Assembly (NCBI GenBank): GCA_024169445.1
Contig: JALKFA010000001.1
Location: 2,108,001-2,172,000, forward strand
DNA length: 64,000 nt
Direction of reading: 5' to 3'
Source: Buttiauxella agrestis ATCC 33320
Lineage (GTDB): Bacteria; Pseudomonadota; Gammaproteobacteria; Enterobacterales; Enterobacteriaceae
Shown: one piece after another, positions 38,873-48,180 of the stretch
Layout: each line of letters starts with the position of its first letter
How positions within the stretch are numbered: position 1 is the first letter of the stretch
Made by a program: the position numbers and the translations under genes
Notes under the pieces: model-generated
The model's database searches: none
Told to the model about the DNA's origin: nothing
Seen by the model: the letters and a program-made list of their open reading frames with translations, nothing else

Positions 38873-39352
38873 TCAGTCGCGACGGGCAATCTCAGCGAAA
38901 GTCGCATTCAGCAGCTTCGCCAAATCACTGGCTGCCAGTTCAATATCCAGCCCGCGTTTACCGCCCGAAACGTAAATAGATGGGAAAGTTTGTGCCGGAG
39001 CATCAATCACCGTCGGCAGGCGTTTTTTCTGCCCCAGAGGGCTAATGCCGCCCACCAAATAACCGGTAATGCGCTGTGCGACCAGCGGATCGGCCATATC
39101 AACTTTTTTAGCGCCTAACGCTTTCGCCACCTTCTTTAAATCCAGTTGTCCGGAAACGGGCGTCACGGCAACCGCTAATTGTTTCATGTCGCCGTTGATG
39201 GCGACCAGCAGCGTTTTGTAGACTTGTTCGGCATTCAGGCCCAGTTTGCGCACCACTTCGTCACCAAAATTGGTTTCACCTGGATCGTGGTCGTAAGCAT
39301 GTAATTGAAATGAAACGCGGTTTTTTTCGAGCAATTTTACGGCGGGAGTCAT
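38873..39352 (-). CDS. ybaK: YbaK, Cys-tRNA(Pro)/Cys-tRNA(Cys) deacylase
   Basis: 159 aa, E. coli length. Lys46 in EQVYKTLLV is the residue known to be essential in the family, and [10 protein letters not shown] forms part of the substrate pocket. It removes cysteine mischarged on tRNA(Pro) by prolyl-tRNA synthetase, acting in trans with ProRS. The AraC-type gene has been inserted between it and ushA. Confidence 0.95.
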   Translation of the reverse strand: MTPAVKLLEKNRVSFQLHAYDHDPGETNFGDEVVRKLGLNAEQVYKTLLVAINGDMKQLAVAVTPVSGQLDLKKVAKALGAKKVDMADPLVAQRITGYLVGGISPLGQKKRLPTVIDAPAQTFPSIYVSGGKRGLDIELAASDLAKLLNATFAEIARRD

Positions 39353-39478
39353 CTGTCCTTCTTAGCGCTTTTGCCTTAAAAGCGCACGTATTAGTAAGCA
39401 GCGTGATATGTTTTCCAAATATTATAATGTCACTGAATAGTGATGGCGTTAATCGTCACATTGAGCGACAATTCTCTA

Positions 39479-39562
39479 TCTGGCCGTTAATTCGACCAGA
39501 ATAACTACAACAATATACAAATTCCTCTTTGACGGGCCAATAGCGATATTGGCCGTTTTTTT
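39479..39562 (+). ncRNA. chiX: ChiX small regulatory RNA (MicM/SroB)
   Basis: The 3' half, from AAATTCCTCTTTGACGGGCC (39520-39539) through the terminator GGCCAATA-GCGA-TATTGGCC (39535-39554) and T-run (39556-39562), matches E. coli ChiX as I recall it almost base for base. The 5' half differs but forms the equivalent hairpin TCTGGCCG/CGACCAGA (39479-39498). A -10-like ACAATT (39468-39473) sets a start near 39479, so the RNA is 84 nt, the E. coli length. ChiX with Hfq silences the chiP chitoporin mRNA. In E. coli it also lies between ybaK and ybaP. Confidence 0.92.
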
Positions 39563-39567
39563 ATCTC

Positions 39568-39690
39568 CCCGTCATACTTCAAGTTGCCTCTTTGTTGGCT
39601 GCGTTCAGTCGCCCTAATCACTTACTGGAGTAAGCTCATAGGAACTCATTCTCTTGCCGCCGCAATGCAACTCGAATTATTTGGGGATAT
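39568..39690. repeat. ERIC-like element overlapping the 3' end of ybaP
   Basis: About 123 bp: CCCGTCATACTTCAAGTTGC on the left, centre ATCACTTACTGGAGTAAGCT, and TGCAACTCGAATTATTTGGG on the right. The length and centre fit a full ERIC. Its right end contains the ybaP stop codon (39677-39679). Confidence 0.8.
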
Positions 39691-40483
39691 TTTTCAATAG
39701 CTCAGGTAAATTTCCCTTCCCATACAAATGCAGTGCACCGACGGCAACCACATAGCGCCCGGCGGGCAATTGTTGCAGGAAATGCTGCCAGGTCAGATTA
39801 CGTTGACCCATAAGTACATCGTATAACTCATCGCCAAAAGTGTTTGGCAATTGCACATTGCCACCTTGTGGCGGTGCTTCCAGCCACCAGCTGATCATCA
39901 TTTGCAGCAGGCGAGCATTGGTATGCCAGTGCGTGAGCGTGTCGGTTAACAGCGGCATACCGCCATCGGGTAAACGGGTAAGAATATCAATTTGATGCTG
40001 CGCACCTTCCAGTTCAATAACCGGAACCTCCATGGTTTTTGCCGCTTCCAGTAACTGAAAATCAATCCCGTAATTGGCGCGTAAACCCAGACGCTGCGCC
40101 TGGTGAGCCTGCAACACTAGCGCAATTTGCCACGCCGGTTGGTTATCTATTTGGCTCATCGGGATACCCATTTCCTGGGTTAACGACACCACTTGTGCCC
40201 AGTTTTCGGCAGACAAGCGCTGCTCCAGTGGCAGTTCATCGGCAATATCGGGGAAGGGGGAGCTATTCTCGGAAATGTCCGCCTCAACAATCAGTGCGTC
40301 AGCGTCCCTGAGTTTATTAAGCAGCTTGTCGGACAGCGGGGACATGTCGCATGTCCCCATATGAATACTGCCGACCAGGTGCAGATGGCGCTGGCCGGGC
40401 AGCACAATATCCAGAGCAGGCCAGGGATAGCGGGTGTTAGAAAGGTTTGAAAACAATGCGCTAATTCGCGATAGCAGCCCCAT
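39677..40483 (-). CDS. ybaP: YbaP, TraB/GumN family protein
   Basis: 268 aa. Conserved TraB/GumN features: HLVGSIHMGTCDM at about 35, EADISE, a central YGIDFQLLEAAK, and the C-terminal GRYVVAVGALHLYGKGNLPE. E. coli YbaP has a predicted metalloprotease-like fold but no settled function. The ATG at 40483 begins the family N-terminus MGLLSRIS and follows GGGAA; earlier in-frame starts (40510, 40537) are possible. The last four codons and the stop (NIPK-stop) come from the ERIC-like repeat. Confidence 0.88.
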   Translation of the reverse strand: MGLLSRISALFSNLSNTRYPWPALDIVLPGQRHLHLVGSIHMGTCDMSPLSDKLLNKLRDADALIVEADISENSSPFPDIADELPLEQRLSAENWAQVVSLTQEMGIPMSQIDNQPAWQIALVLQAHQAQRLGLRANYGIDFQLLEAAKTMEVPVIELEGAQHQIDILTRLPDGGMPLLTDTLTHWHTNARLLQMMISWWLEAPPQGGNVQLPNTFGDELYDVLMGQRNLTWQHFLQQLPAGRYVVAVGALHLYGKGNLPELLKNIPK

Positions 40484-40562
40484 TGGCAGATTCCCTGGCA
40501 AAAAAGTCATGCTACCGCTGCGATTGGCCCAGTGCAAATTTCACAACAGTAAACACTCGAGC

Positions 40563-40593
40563 CGTAGGTCGGAAAAGCGTAGCGTCATCCGAC
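40563..40593. repeat. Single REP sequence at the copA 3' end
   Basis: CGTAGGTCGGAAAAGCGTAG followed by CGTCATCCGAC, ending 3 bp before the copA stop. Confidence 0.8.
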
Positions 40594-40595
40594 AG

Positions 40596-43103
40596 CTAGT
40601 CCTTCGGTTTAAAGCGCAACAAACGGTTGGCGTTGCTGACTACGGTAATCGATGACAGCGCCATTGCCGCACCGGCAACCACCGGGTTAAGCAACGTTCC
40701 GGTTAGCGGATACAAAATCCCGGCGGCAATTGGGATGCCCAGCGTGTTGTAAATAAACGCCCCTACCAGGTTCTGCTTCATGTTACTCAGTGTGGCTTTG
40801 GAAATCGCCAGCGCGTCCGCCACTCCCACCAGACTGTGGCGCATCAGCGTGATGGCGGCAGTTTCGATGGCGACATCACTGCCACCGCCCATCGCAATCC
40901 CGACTTCAGCCTGCGCTAAGGCTGGTGCATCGTTAATGCCATCACCCACCATAGCGACCTGGCGGCCCTGCTGTTGCAGATTTTTAATCGCTTCGGCTTT
41001 ACCATCCGGCAGCACCCCGGCGATCACTTCATCAATTCCGGCTTCTTTGGCAATGGCGTTGGCGGTCGTTGGGTTATCGCCGGTCAACATCACCAGGCGG
41101 TAGCCGTTACGATGCAAACGTTGCAGGGCGCTGATGCTGTCAGCTCGCAGGGGATCGCGGATGGCAAATAATGCGACCAGTTTGCCGTCGACGGCCAGCA
41201 GCACCGGCGTTGCACCACGGCTGGCCTGCGCTTCAATTTCTGCCGCCATTGAGGCGGTATCTACTTTCTGCTCATCCATCAGCGCTTTGTTGCCGAGCAA
41301 CAATTGTCTGCCCTCGGTTTCGCCGCTGACGCCTAACCCACGCAAGGTGCGGAAGCCATTGACCTGTGGCAGTTCGGCACCGCTCACTTTATCGAGAATG
41401 GCACGTGCCAGCGGGTGGCTTGAACCTTGTTCCAGTGCGGCGGCAAATCGCGACGCGTCGGCTTCAGTGCTGCCGTTATACGTGACGACGGCAATGACCT
41501 GCGGTTTGCCCTCGGTCAGCGTGCCGGTTTTATCAAACACGATGGTATCGAGCGTACTGGCGCGTTGCAGCGCGTCGGCATCACGGACTAACACACCAAA
41601 TTCAGCAGCACGACCGACACCGGAAATAATCGACATCGGCGTTGCCAGGCCCAGAGCACAAGGGCAGGCAATAATCAGCACGGTGGTAGCGATCACCAGC
41701 GTATAAACGATTTGCGGTGCCGGGCCGAAGAAGTACCAAATCGCGGCGCTAAACAGCGCAATCAGCACGACCACCGGAACAAATACCGCCGAGATTTTAT
41801 CTGCCAGTTGGCCGATTTCCGGCTTACTGCTTTGTGCCTGGCGCACCATGCGAATAATGCGTGACAGCGTGGTGTGGTTACCCGTTGCTGTCGCGCGAAA
41901 CAGTACGCTGCCATCCTGCACGACAGTCCCGGCATGAATCGGCTCGTCGGTCGATTTTTGCTGCGGCACCGGCTCACCTGTCAGCATTGCTTCATCAAAC
42001 CAGGCCTCACCCTGGGTAATTTCCCCATCGACCGGTACACGGTCGCCGGTAGTCAGGCGCAAAATCATGCCCGCGGTAACTTCGGCCAGTGGGACACTTT
42101 TCTCACCTTCTTCGGTTACCACACGCGCCGTTGGCGGGGTTAAATCCAGCAGGCGTTCCAGTGCTTTAGAAGAACGCTGGCGGGCGCGTTGCTCCAGCAT
42201 ATGCCCGAGGTTTATCAGGCCGATAATCATCGCACTGGCTTCGTAGTAAAGGTGGCGCGCTTCCATTGGGAAGTGCTGCGGCCAGAGGTTGACGGTGATG
42301 GAATAAATCCATGCCGCACCAGTACCAAGTGCCACCAGCGTATCCATGGTGGCAGTTTTGTTGAGCAAACTGCGCCAGGCGCTGCGATAGAAATGCCCAC
42401 CGGCAAACACCATCACACCGAGGGTGACTATCCCGATAACCAGCCACAATGAGCGGTTGTCATCGGAGACCATCATGTTGTCGCCGATCATTCCCCACAC
42501 CATCACCGGAATACCCACGGCCAGCGCCAGAATAGCCTGCCAGCGGAAGCGCTTCACGGCGGCGTTGGCGGTTTCTTGCTGGCGTTCGCGGCGTTTCGCA
42601 TCGTCTTCGATGGCTTCAGCGCCATATCCGACGCCTTCAACGGCTTTGACTAAAGATTCGGCGGAGGCAGTGCCCATTATCAGGGCGCTGCGCTCGGCAA
42701 GATTTACCCGCGCCATGCTGACGCCGGGCACGTTTTGCAACGCACTTTGTACCCGGGTCACACAACTGGCGCAGCTCATGCCGTTAATCAACAACTGTTG
42801 GCTCTCGTCATCATCAACGGTGGCTGTCGGAAGCGAAGGGGATGCCGCTGTCAGTGCTTCCGACGGGTTTGATGACTCTGCCAGCGGATCAGACTTTGGG
42901 TGGCTGGCTGCGCTCGCCTCGTATCCGGCTTGTTTCACCGTGTCGATTAACGCTTCAACGGAAGCTGTACCCGTTACGCTGGCGTGAGTTTGCGTCACTT
43001 CTGCCTGTTCAACATCAGGGCGGTTTTCCAGGCTCTCTTTAACGCGTTTGACACAATGGCCGCAGGTCAGGCCATCCAGGTTAAGATCGATAATATGAGA
43101 CAT
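40596..43103 (-). CDS. copA: CopA, copper(I)-exporting P1B-type ATPase
   Basis: 835 aa. Two N-terminal metal-binding domains (GLTCGHC at 11-17 and GMSCASC near 110), eight membrane helices with the CPC ion motif ([13 protein letters not shown]), phosphorylation site [10 protein letters not shown], and hinge [12 protein letters not shown]. It exports Cu(I) across the inner membrane. The ATG at 43103 gives the family N-terminus [12 protein letters not shown] after CAGGAATCTT; an ATG directly before it (43106) is equally possible. Divergent from cueR with the CueR-type promoter between. An internal frameshift signal is listed separately. Confidence 0.97.
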   Translation of the reverse strand: MSHIIDLNLDGLTCGHCVKRVKESLENRPDVEQAEVTQTHASVTGTASVEALIDTVKQAGYEASAASHPKSDPLAESSNPSEALTAASPSLPTATVDDDESQQLLINGMSCASCVTRVQSALQNVPGVSMARVNLAERSALIMGTASAESLVKAVEGVGYGAEAIEDDAKRRERQQETANAAVKRFRWQAILALAVGIPVMVWGMIGDNMMVSDDNRSLWLVIGIVTLGVMVFAGGHFYRSAWRSLLNKTATMDTLVALGTGAAWIYSITVNLWPQHFPMEARHLYYEASAMIIGLINLGHMLEQRARQRSSKALERLLDLTPPTARVVTEEGEKSVPLAEVTAGMILRLTTGDRVPVDGEITQGEAWFDEAMLTGEPVPQQKSTDEPIHAGTVVQDGSVLFRATATGNHTTLSRIIRMVRQAQSSKPEIGQLADKISAVFVPVVVLIALFSAAIWYFFGPAPQIVYTLVIATTVLIIACPCALGLATPMSIISGVGRAAEFGVLVRDADALQRASTLDTIVFDKTGTLTEGKPQVIAVVTYNGSTEADASRFAAALEQGSSHPLARAILDKVSGAELPQVNGFRTLRGLGVSGETEGRQLLLGNKALMDEQKVDTASMAAEIEAQASRGATPVLLAVDGKLVALFAIRDPLRADSISALQRLHRNGYRLVMLTGDNPTTANAIAKEAGIDEVIAGVLPDGKAEAIKNLQQQGRQVAMVGDGINDAPALAQAEVGIAMGGGSDVAIETAAITLMRHSLVGVADALAISKATLSNMKQNLVGAFIYNTLGIPIAAGILYPLTGTLLNPVVAGAAMALSSITVVSNANRLLRFKPKD
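42889..42900 (-). other. copA: copA programmed -1 frameshift site (copper chaperone product)
   Basis: Just after the first metal-binding domain the coding strand reads CAC CCA AAG TCT GAT. C CCA AAG (42900-42894) is the slippery heptamer used in E. coli copA. Moving back one base gives CCC AAA GTC TGA, so synthesis stops at 42889 and yields a 71-aa single-domain copper chaperone ending HPKV. In E. coli the same event makes CopA(Z). The stimulatory downstream structure was not resolved by eye. Confidence 0.85.
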
Positions 43104-43172
43104 CATAAGATTCCTGTATGATCGTGAGGTTAAATATTGACCGTCAGACTGACTTCGTTGACTTATGATAAA

Positions 43173-43203
43173 GGTTAAACCTTCCATCAAGGGGAAGGTC
43201 AAG
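43173..43203 (-). promoter_or_regulatory. CueR-controlled copA promoter
   Basis: On the minus strand: -35 TTGACC, a 19-bp spacer containing the dyad ACCTTCC...GGAAGGT (43180-43200), and -10 TAACCT. The long spacer with a centred dyad is the MerR-family activation layout; CueR with Cu(I) untwists it. Confidence 0.9.
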
Positions 43204-43211
43204 GGGAAAAT

Positions 43212-43613
43212 ATGAACATCAGTGATGTGGCGAAAAAGACCGGTTTAACCAGCAAAGCGATTCGTTTTTACGAAGAAAAAGGGCTGGTGACCGCGCCGTT
43301 TCGTGCCGAAAATGGCTACCGGAGTTACACGCAAAAGCATCTTGATGAACTGACCTTATTGCGACAGGCTCGCCAGGTGGGCTTTAATCTTGAAGAGTGC
43401 CGTGAACTGGTCAATTTATTCAACGACCCGGCACGGCACAGTGCGGATGTGAAAACCAGAACACTGCAAAAAGTGGCTGATATTGAAAAACACATCAGCG
43501 AACTTCAGGCAATGCGCCAACAATTGCTGGCGCTTGCCGAATCCTGCCCTGGTGACGATAGCGCGGATTGCCCGATAATTGATAATCTTGCGGGGTGTTG
43601 CCATCGCCAGTAA
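43212..43613 (+). CDS. cueR: CueR, copper-responsive MerR-family activator
   Basis: 133 aa. Winged helix [20 protein letters not shown] at residues 1-20, dimerisation helix from about 80, and the metal loop with Cys112 and Cys120 that binds a single Cu(I), Ag(I) or Au(I) in linear geometry. It also has the C-terminal CC pair typical of CueR. It activates copA, 108 bp away and divergent, and elsewhere cueO. Confidence 0.96.
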   Translation: MNISDVAKKTGLTSKAIRFYEEKGLVTAPFRAENGYRSYTQKHLDELTLLRQARQVGFNLEECRELVNLFNDPARHSADVKTRTLQKVADIEKHISELQAMRQQLLALAESCPGDDSADCPIIDNLAGCCHRQ

Positions 43614-43666
43614 TCGTTTTATTATTCGTGGTGGATGACGCTGACTGTACAACCGACGAATCCAAC

Positions 43667-44113
43667 TTAAAGCGCCTGGACCTTCAAGGTAATCCCTTCA
43701 ACGGCTATCACGACGATCTCTGTACCGGCCACTAAATCGCTGTCGGCCATTACCGGCCATGAGCTATCCGCGACGCGCACATGACCGCGTCCGTTGACCA
43801 AATCAGTTTCCAGACGCAGATGCCGACCAATAAGCTGGTGACCACGCTGATTGAGCACTTCGCCGGGTTCCTGCTGTTTACGCGTCGACAGCCAGCGCCA
43901 CCACAAAAATGCGGCGACCATCGTTAAAACAGCAAAGCAAACGCCTTGCCATTCCCAGCCCAACGGCACGACCCAAACCAGCAAACCGGTTAATACCGCC
44001 GCCACGCCACACCACAGTAGATAACCGCTGGCACCGAGCATTTCAGCCGCCAACAGTAAACCGCCTAGCGTCAGCCAGAAGATGTGCGCGTGGGAAAACA
44101 GCAGGGCTATCAT
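43667..44113 (-). CDS. ybbJ: YbbJ, NfeD-family membrane protein
   Basis: 148 aa. Three or four N-terminal membrane helices ([16 protein letters not shown] onward) and a C-terminal OB-fold (about 85-148; [20 protein letters not shown]). NfeD proteins work with SPFH proteins in membrane microdomains; in E. coli YbbJ has been linked to QmcA. It overlaps the qmcA stop by 4 bp (ATGA), which supports coupled expression. Confidence 0.93.
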   Translation of the reverse strand: MIALLFSHAHIFWLTLGGLLLAAEMLGASGYLLWCGVAAVLTGLLVWVVPLGWEWQGVCFAVLTMVAAFLWWRWLSTRKQQEPGEVLNQRGHQLIGRHLRLETDLVNGRGHVRVADSSWPVMADSDLVAGTEIVVIAVEGITLKVQAL

Positions 44114-45024
44114 TTTTTACGCTCAGTACCGCTTTGCGCGATAAGTTCGCTGATCCCGGCAATCGAGCCCATCAGGCTGGTGGCATCCAGCGGCATTAGC
44201 ACCACTTTGCTGTTATTGGCAGAACCAATCTGTTGCAGCGCATCGGTATATTTCTGGGCAACAAAGTAGTTAATTGCCTGAATATCGCCTTTGGCGATCG
44301 CTTCAGAGACCATTTGCGTGGCACGGGCTTCCGCTTCAGCACTACGCTCACGGGCTTCAGCTTGCAGGAATGCTGACTGGCGTTCACCTTCGGCTTTCAG
44401 GATTTTCGATTGCTTGTCACCCTCAGCTTTCACAATTTCAGCCTGACGGATCCCTTCGGCTTCCAGAATGTAGGCGCGTTTGGTTCGCTCGGCTTTCATC
44501 TGCGCATTCATCGCATCAATCAGTTCAGCCGGTGGGCGCACGTCCCGAATCTCGATACGGGTGATTTTTATACCCCAAGGATTGGTCGCTTCATCGACGA
44601 TATGCAGCAGGCGAGTATTGATGTTGTCACGCTGCGACAGCATTTCGTCCAGCTCCATCGAACCCAACACAGTACGAATATTTGTCATGGTGAGGTTCAT
44701 GATCGCCAGCTCAAGATTGCTGACTTCATACGCTGCACGGGGGGCGTCAACGACCTGGATAAAACACACGGCGTCGATAGCGACGTTGGCGTTATCTTTA
44801 GAAATGATTTCCTGGGACGGGATGTCGAGCACTTGCTCCATCATATTGATTTTGCGGCCAACGCGGTCCATAAATGGCACCACAAGGCTTAAGCCCGGCA
44901 TCAGAGTTTTGGTGTAACGGCCGAAGCGCTCCACGGTCCATTGGTAGCCTTGTGGCACGATTTTTACCCCGGCGCCGACGATGATCAGCGCGACGAGGAT
45001 TAGTACAGGAATGACGATTAGCAT
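44110..45024 (-). CDS. qmcA: QmcA, SPFH/stomatin-family membrane protein
   Basis: 304 aa. N-terminal membrane anchor ([19 protein letters not shown]), SPFH/Band 7 domain (about 25-190; [20 protein letters not shown]), then an A/E/K-rich coiled coil with repeated KAEGERQ units (about 205-260). In E. coli it belongs to the FtsH-HflKC quality-control group. The ATG at 45024 is preferred, with GGAGG 8 bases upstream; an ATG at 45039 overlaps that ribosome site. First gene of qmcA-ybbJ. Confidence 0.93.
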   Translation of the reverse strand: MLIVIPVLILVALIIVGAGVKIVPQGYQWTVERFGRYTKTLMPGLSLVVPFMDRVGRKINMMEQVLDIPSQEIISKDNANVAIDAVCFIQVVDAPRAAYEVSNLELAIMNLTMTNIRTVLGSMELDEMLSQRDNINTRLLHIVDEATNPWGIKITRIEIRDVRPPAELIDAMNAQMKAERTKRAYILEAEGIRQAEIVKAEGDKQSKILKAEGERQSAFLQAEARERSAEAEARATQMVSEAIAKGDIQAINYFVAQKYTDALQQIGSANNSKVVLMPLDATSLMGSIAGISELIAQSGTERKK

Positions 45025-45092
45025 CAAAAAAACCTCCATTGTTTATTTGATGTAAGTCTAACCCTTAACGCGGAAACATTCTGTGACTTCCT

Positions 45093-45157
45093 GCTATACC
45101 CGTCATCCTTCAAGCTGCAGGGGTGTTGGCTGCAACTCGAATGCTAACGGGTATAGC
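45093..45157. repeat. Miniature ERIC-end palindrome between qmcA and cnoX
   Basis: GCTATACCCGTCATCCTTCA at the left and ATGCTAACGGGTATAGC at the right leave about 65 bp. The right arm is the exact reverse complement of the left end of the element at 21379, while the ERIC core is missing. It stands where fetA-fetB would be in E. coli. Confidence 0.8.
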
Positions 45158-45183
45158 GAAGAGGGAATTTACTCAATAAGCAC

Positions 45184-46038
45184 TTAATACAGCAGTGAAT
45201 AAATCTGCCGGCGATACTTCGATGCCAACGCATCACCTGTCCCCAGGGCTGCGAGGATTTCCATCATCATTTTGCGCACCTGGCCGTCTGCAGCCCCGAG
45301 ATCTTTCTTCAGGTGGGTATACAGCAATTCCAGTGCTTCTTCATTCCGCCCAACCTGATGCAGTTGCAGCGCCAGTTGGCTGGCTAACAGCGCATTTTCA
45401 GGATCTTGCTCAACTTGTTGTTGTAGCAATTGAATCTCTGGGGTGTCAGCAGCTTGTTTGAGCAAATCAATCTGGGCAACGAGGCCTTGATAGCGGCTGT
45501 CCTGGTCCTGCAAAGGAACGGTTTTCAGCACCGCTTCAGCCTCTTCGCTGCGGTTCAGCGCAATCTGCACTTCCGCCAGCATCAGGCCGATTTCGCTGTT
45601 TTGGTTTGACAGTTGCCACGCATCTTTAAGCAACGGCAGCGCTTCAGCATGTTTGCCTTCCTGCATCAGCAGCATCGCTTCTTGCGCTTTCAACTCTTCT
45701 TCGCGTGGCAGCACTTTTTCCAACAGAGCGCGAATCGCTTCTTCGGGCTGTGGCCCCTGGAAACCGTCTACCGGTTGGCCATTCTGGAACAGGTAAACGG
45801 TAGGAATGCTGCGTAAGCCAAATTGTGACGCGACCATTTGCTCGGCATCACAATCCACTTTGGCGAGAATAAACTGGCCCTGATACTGCGCGGCAAGCTT
45901 ATCCAGAACCGGTGTTAACTGTTCGCAATGCTGGCTGCGCGCCGACCAGAAGTAGAACAGAATCGGTGTGGTCACGGATTGTTCCAGCGTCTGGTGTAGG
46001 TTCGCTTCGGTGATATCAATATTGTACGGTGCAGACAT
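45184..46038 (-). CDS. cnoX: CnoX chaperedoxin (YbbN)
   Basis: 284 aa. Thioredoxin-fold domain (1-110) in which the CXXC is replaced by SQHC (Ser35-Cys38), followed by TPR-like repeats (about 115-284; [37 protein letters not shown]). In E. coli CnoX holds unfolded and oxidation-prone proteins under bleach stress and hands them to GroEL or DnaK. Length and motifs are the same as in E. coli. Confidence 0.95.
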   Translation of the reverse strand: MSAPYNIDITEANLHQTLEQSVTTPILFYFWSARSQHCEQLTPVLDKLAAQYQGQFILAKVDCDAEQMVASQFGLRSIPTVYLFQNGQPVDGFQGPQPEEAIRALLEKVLPREEELKAQEAMLLMQEGKHAEALPLLKDAWQLSNQNSEIGLMLAEVQIALNRSEEAEAVLKTVPLQDQDSRYQGLVAQIDLLKQAADTPEIQLLQQQVEQDPENALLASQLALQLHQVGRNEEALELLYTHLKKDLGAADGQVRKMMMEILAALGTGDALASKYRRQIYSLLY

Positions 46039-46097
46039 GGCTTAACTCTCTTTTAAATATTTAATATTTACATGGGGGTTGGCTGCAGGCGCTTCAA

Positions 46098-46868
46098 CTA
46101 ACCACGTAAAATTTTATCCAACATACGGCCTGGTAACAGGCGGCGTAACCACGTTAAAGCATGGGCGACCAGCGTCACCGGATAGCGTAATTTTGGGTTC
46201 GGGCTTGCAAAAGCATGGCGCACTTTTTCCACTACCGCTTCTGGGCCAAGCGTAAAGCGTGCGGCGATCCCCGGATTTTCTACCGGATGGTCGGCTTGAG
46301 TCTGGTTGACGTTTTGCGTGAACTGCGTGCGGATAGGACCAGGCTCAATCAAACTGACCTTGATGCCGCTGTGATGCAGCTCCATGCGCAGCGCATCCGA
46401 CCATGCCTCCAGCGCGTATTTACTGGCGGCATACGCGCCACGGCCAGGTGTTGAAACCAGCCCCATTACCGAGCTGGTCATCACAATGCGCCCTTCGTGG
46501 TGTGGCAACATGGCGGGAAGCAACAACATTGTCAGTTGGTGAGTGCCGAATAAATTGGTGGAAAACTGTTGCTCAAGCTGTTCGCGGGAAAGCGTTTGTA
46601 GCGGCCCATAGACACCAAACCCACCATTATTAAACAGCCCAAACAGGCGATTCCCCGTCAGTTTGATGACTTCTGCCGCCGCCGCTTGCACGCTTGCAGG
46701 CGAATCGAGATCGAGCAGGATACCGGTAAATCCGGCTTGATTCATGCGTTCAACATCTTTGCTCTTGCGGCAGGCCGCCAGAACGCGGTAACCCTGTTGT
46801 TTTAAATCTTGTGCGCAGGCCAGGCCAATACCGCTGGAACAACCTGTAATTAAAACTGATTTTTGCAT
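46098..46868 (-). CDS. ybbO: YbbO, short-chain dehydrogenase/reductase
   Basis: 256 aa. Cofactor motif TGCSSGIG (8-15), NNGGFG, and the catalytic pattern Ser in VMTSSVMG with YAASKYALEAW (Tyr about 148, Lys about 152). In E. coli YbbO reduces aldehydes with NADPH and is described as a medium- and long-chain fatty aldehyde reductase. The neighbouring tesA, a thioesterase, suggests a fatty-acyl context. Confidence 0.92.
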   Translation of the reverse strand: MQKSVLITGCSSGIGLACAQDLKQQGYRVLAACRKSKDVERMNQAGFTGILLDLDSPASVQAAAAEVIKLTGNRLFGLFNNGGFGVYGPLQTLSREQLEQQFSTNLFGTHQLTMLLLPAMLPHHEGRIVMTSSVMGLVSTPGRGAYAASKYALEAWSDALRMELHHSGIKVSLIEPGPIRTQFTQNVNQTQADHPVENPGIAARFTLGPEAVVEKVRHAFASPNPKLRYPVTLVAHALTWLRRLLPGRMLDKILRG

Positions 46869-46896
46869 AACTTTACCCGCGCGAAGCTCCGCTTGT

Positions 46897-47526
46897 TCAT
46901 GAGTCGTGTTTTACTAAAGGAGCCAGACGGGAAGACATCCAGTCGGCGATAAACGGTTGAGCATCACTATTAGGATGGATACCGTCATCCTGCATCCATT
47001 GCGGTTTCAAATAAATCTCTTCCATAAAAAATGGCAGCAGAGGAATCGAAAACTCTTTGGCAAGTTGCGGATAAATAGCGCTAAACGCCTCATTATAACG
47101 ACGGCCATAGTTTGCGGGCAGACGTATTTGCATCAGCAAGGGTTGTGCCTTTGCCGTTTTCACATCGGTGATTATCTGGCGCAGACTTTTTTCGATAGCT
47201 TGCGGCTGGAAACCACGCAGACCATCGTTGCCGCCAAGTTCAATTAATACCCAGCGAGGCTGATGCTGTTTCAGCAGCGCCGGTAGCCGTGCCAGCCCTT
47301 GTGGCGCGGTGTCGCCACTAATACTGGCGTTCACGACTTTGGTATTTTGCTGCTGCCATTTTGCATCCAGCAGCGCAGGCCAGGCCGCGGTTGCCGACAT
47401 TCTGTAACCGGCGCTCAGGCTATCACCCAGAATCAACAACGTGTCCGCGTGTGCGGCGCGAATGGTCAAGAAAGCCAGAAACAGGAAGGGCAAATGCCAG
47501 CGGAAAACATTGTTGAAGTTCATCAT
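46897..47526 (-). CDS. tesA: TesA, multifunctional acyl-CoA thioesterase I/protease I/lysophospholipase L1
   Basis: 209 aa. Signal peptide of about 26 residues (HLPFLFLAFLTIRAAHA). SGNH-hydrolase blocks: GDSLSAGY with the nucleophilic Ser, SGDTAPQGL, ELGGNDGLRG, and DGIHPN with catalytic Asp and His. It is a periplasmic esterase. The ATG at 47526 is one of two tandem ATGs and matches the E. coli N-terminus MMNFNN. Its 5' end overlaps the divergent ybbA start by 33 bp, so the two promoters must lie inside each other's coding sequence. Confidence 0.95.
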   Translation of the reverse strand: MMNFNNVFRWHLPFLFLAFLTIRAAHADTLLILGDSLSAGYRMSATAAWPALLDAKWQQQNTKVVNASISGDTAPQGLARLPALLKQHQPRWVLIELGGNDGLRGFQPQAIEKSLRQIITDVKTAKAQPLLMQIRLPANYGRRYNEAFSAIYPQLAKEFSIPLLPFFMEEIYLKPQWMQDDGIHPNSDAQPFIADWMSSRLAPLVKHDS

Positions 47527-48180
47527 CTTAGTAAGTCCGTAGGAACTGGGGAACATCAGCTCTCCATCCTTACCGGAGTTGAGCTGGTTGTCAAACCGGC
47601 GCAGACCATCGCGTTAATCGGTGAATCAGGCTCCGGGAAGTCTACACTACTGGCGATTCTGGCGGGGCTGGATGATGGTAGTGACGGGGAAGTTCACCTG
47701 TGCGGCCAGCCGTTACACTCAATGGATGAAGAAGCCCGAGCGGCACTGCGGGCGAAAAACGTCGGCTTTGTGTTCCAGTCATTCATGTTAGTGCCAACGC
47801 TAAACGCGCTGGAAAACGTCGAGCTTCCTGCTCTACTACGCGGTGAAAACGATGCTTCAAGCCGTGCCCAGGCAAAAGCGTTGCTCGAACAACTTGGCCT
47901 GGGCAAACGCCTCGATCACCTTCCGGCTCAGCTTTCAGGTGGTGAACAGCAGCGCGTGGCGCTGGCTCGTGCATTTAATGGGCGCCCTGCCGTGCTGTTT
48001 GCCGATGAACCGACCGGCAATCTCGACCGCCACACGGGCGACCGCATTGCCGATTTACTCTTTTCGTTAAACCGTGATTTCGCCACTACGCTAATCCTCG
48101 TGACACACGATGAACAACTAGCTGCCCGCTGCGACCGCCGCTTGCGCCTGCGCGAAGGTCAATTGTGGGAGGAAGCATGA
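47494..48180 (+). CDS. ybbA: YbbA, LolD-like ABC transporter ATPase
   Basis: 228 aa, E. coli length. Walker A GESGSGKST (about 43-51), Q-loop VFQSFML, signature LSGGEQQR, Walker B VLFADEPTGN and switch LVTHDEQ. This is the MacB/LolD subgroup, which powers conformational work in the periplasm rather than classic import. The start at 47494 follows AGGAAGGG. It overlaps tesA on the other strand and joins ybbP through ATGA. Confidence 0.94.
   Translation: MPAENIVEVHHLSKSVGTGEHQLSILTGVELVVKPAQTIALIGESGSGKSTLLAILAGLDDGSDGEVHLCGQPLHSMDEEARAALRAKNVGFVFQSFMLVPTLNALENVELPALLRGENDASSRAQAKALLEQLGLGKRLDHLPAQLSGGEQQRVALARAFNGRPAVLFADEPTGNLDRHTGDRIADLLFSLNRDFATTLILVTHDEQLAARCDRRLRLREGQLWEEA

Noticed and set aside
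43625-43665. Possible REP copy after cueR (GGTGGATGACGCTG...)
   Set aside because: Only one arm matches the REP core and no partner arm is seen.
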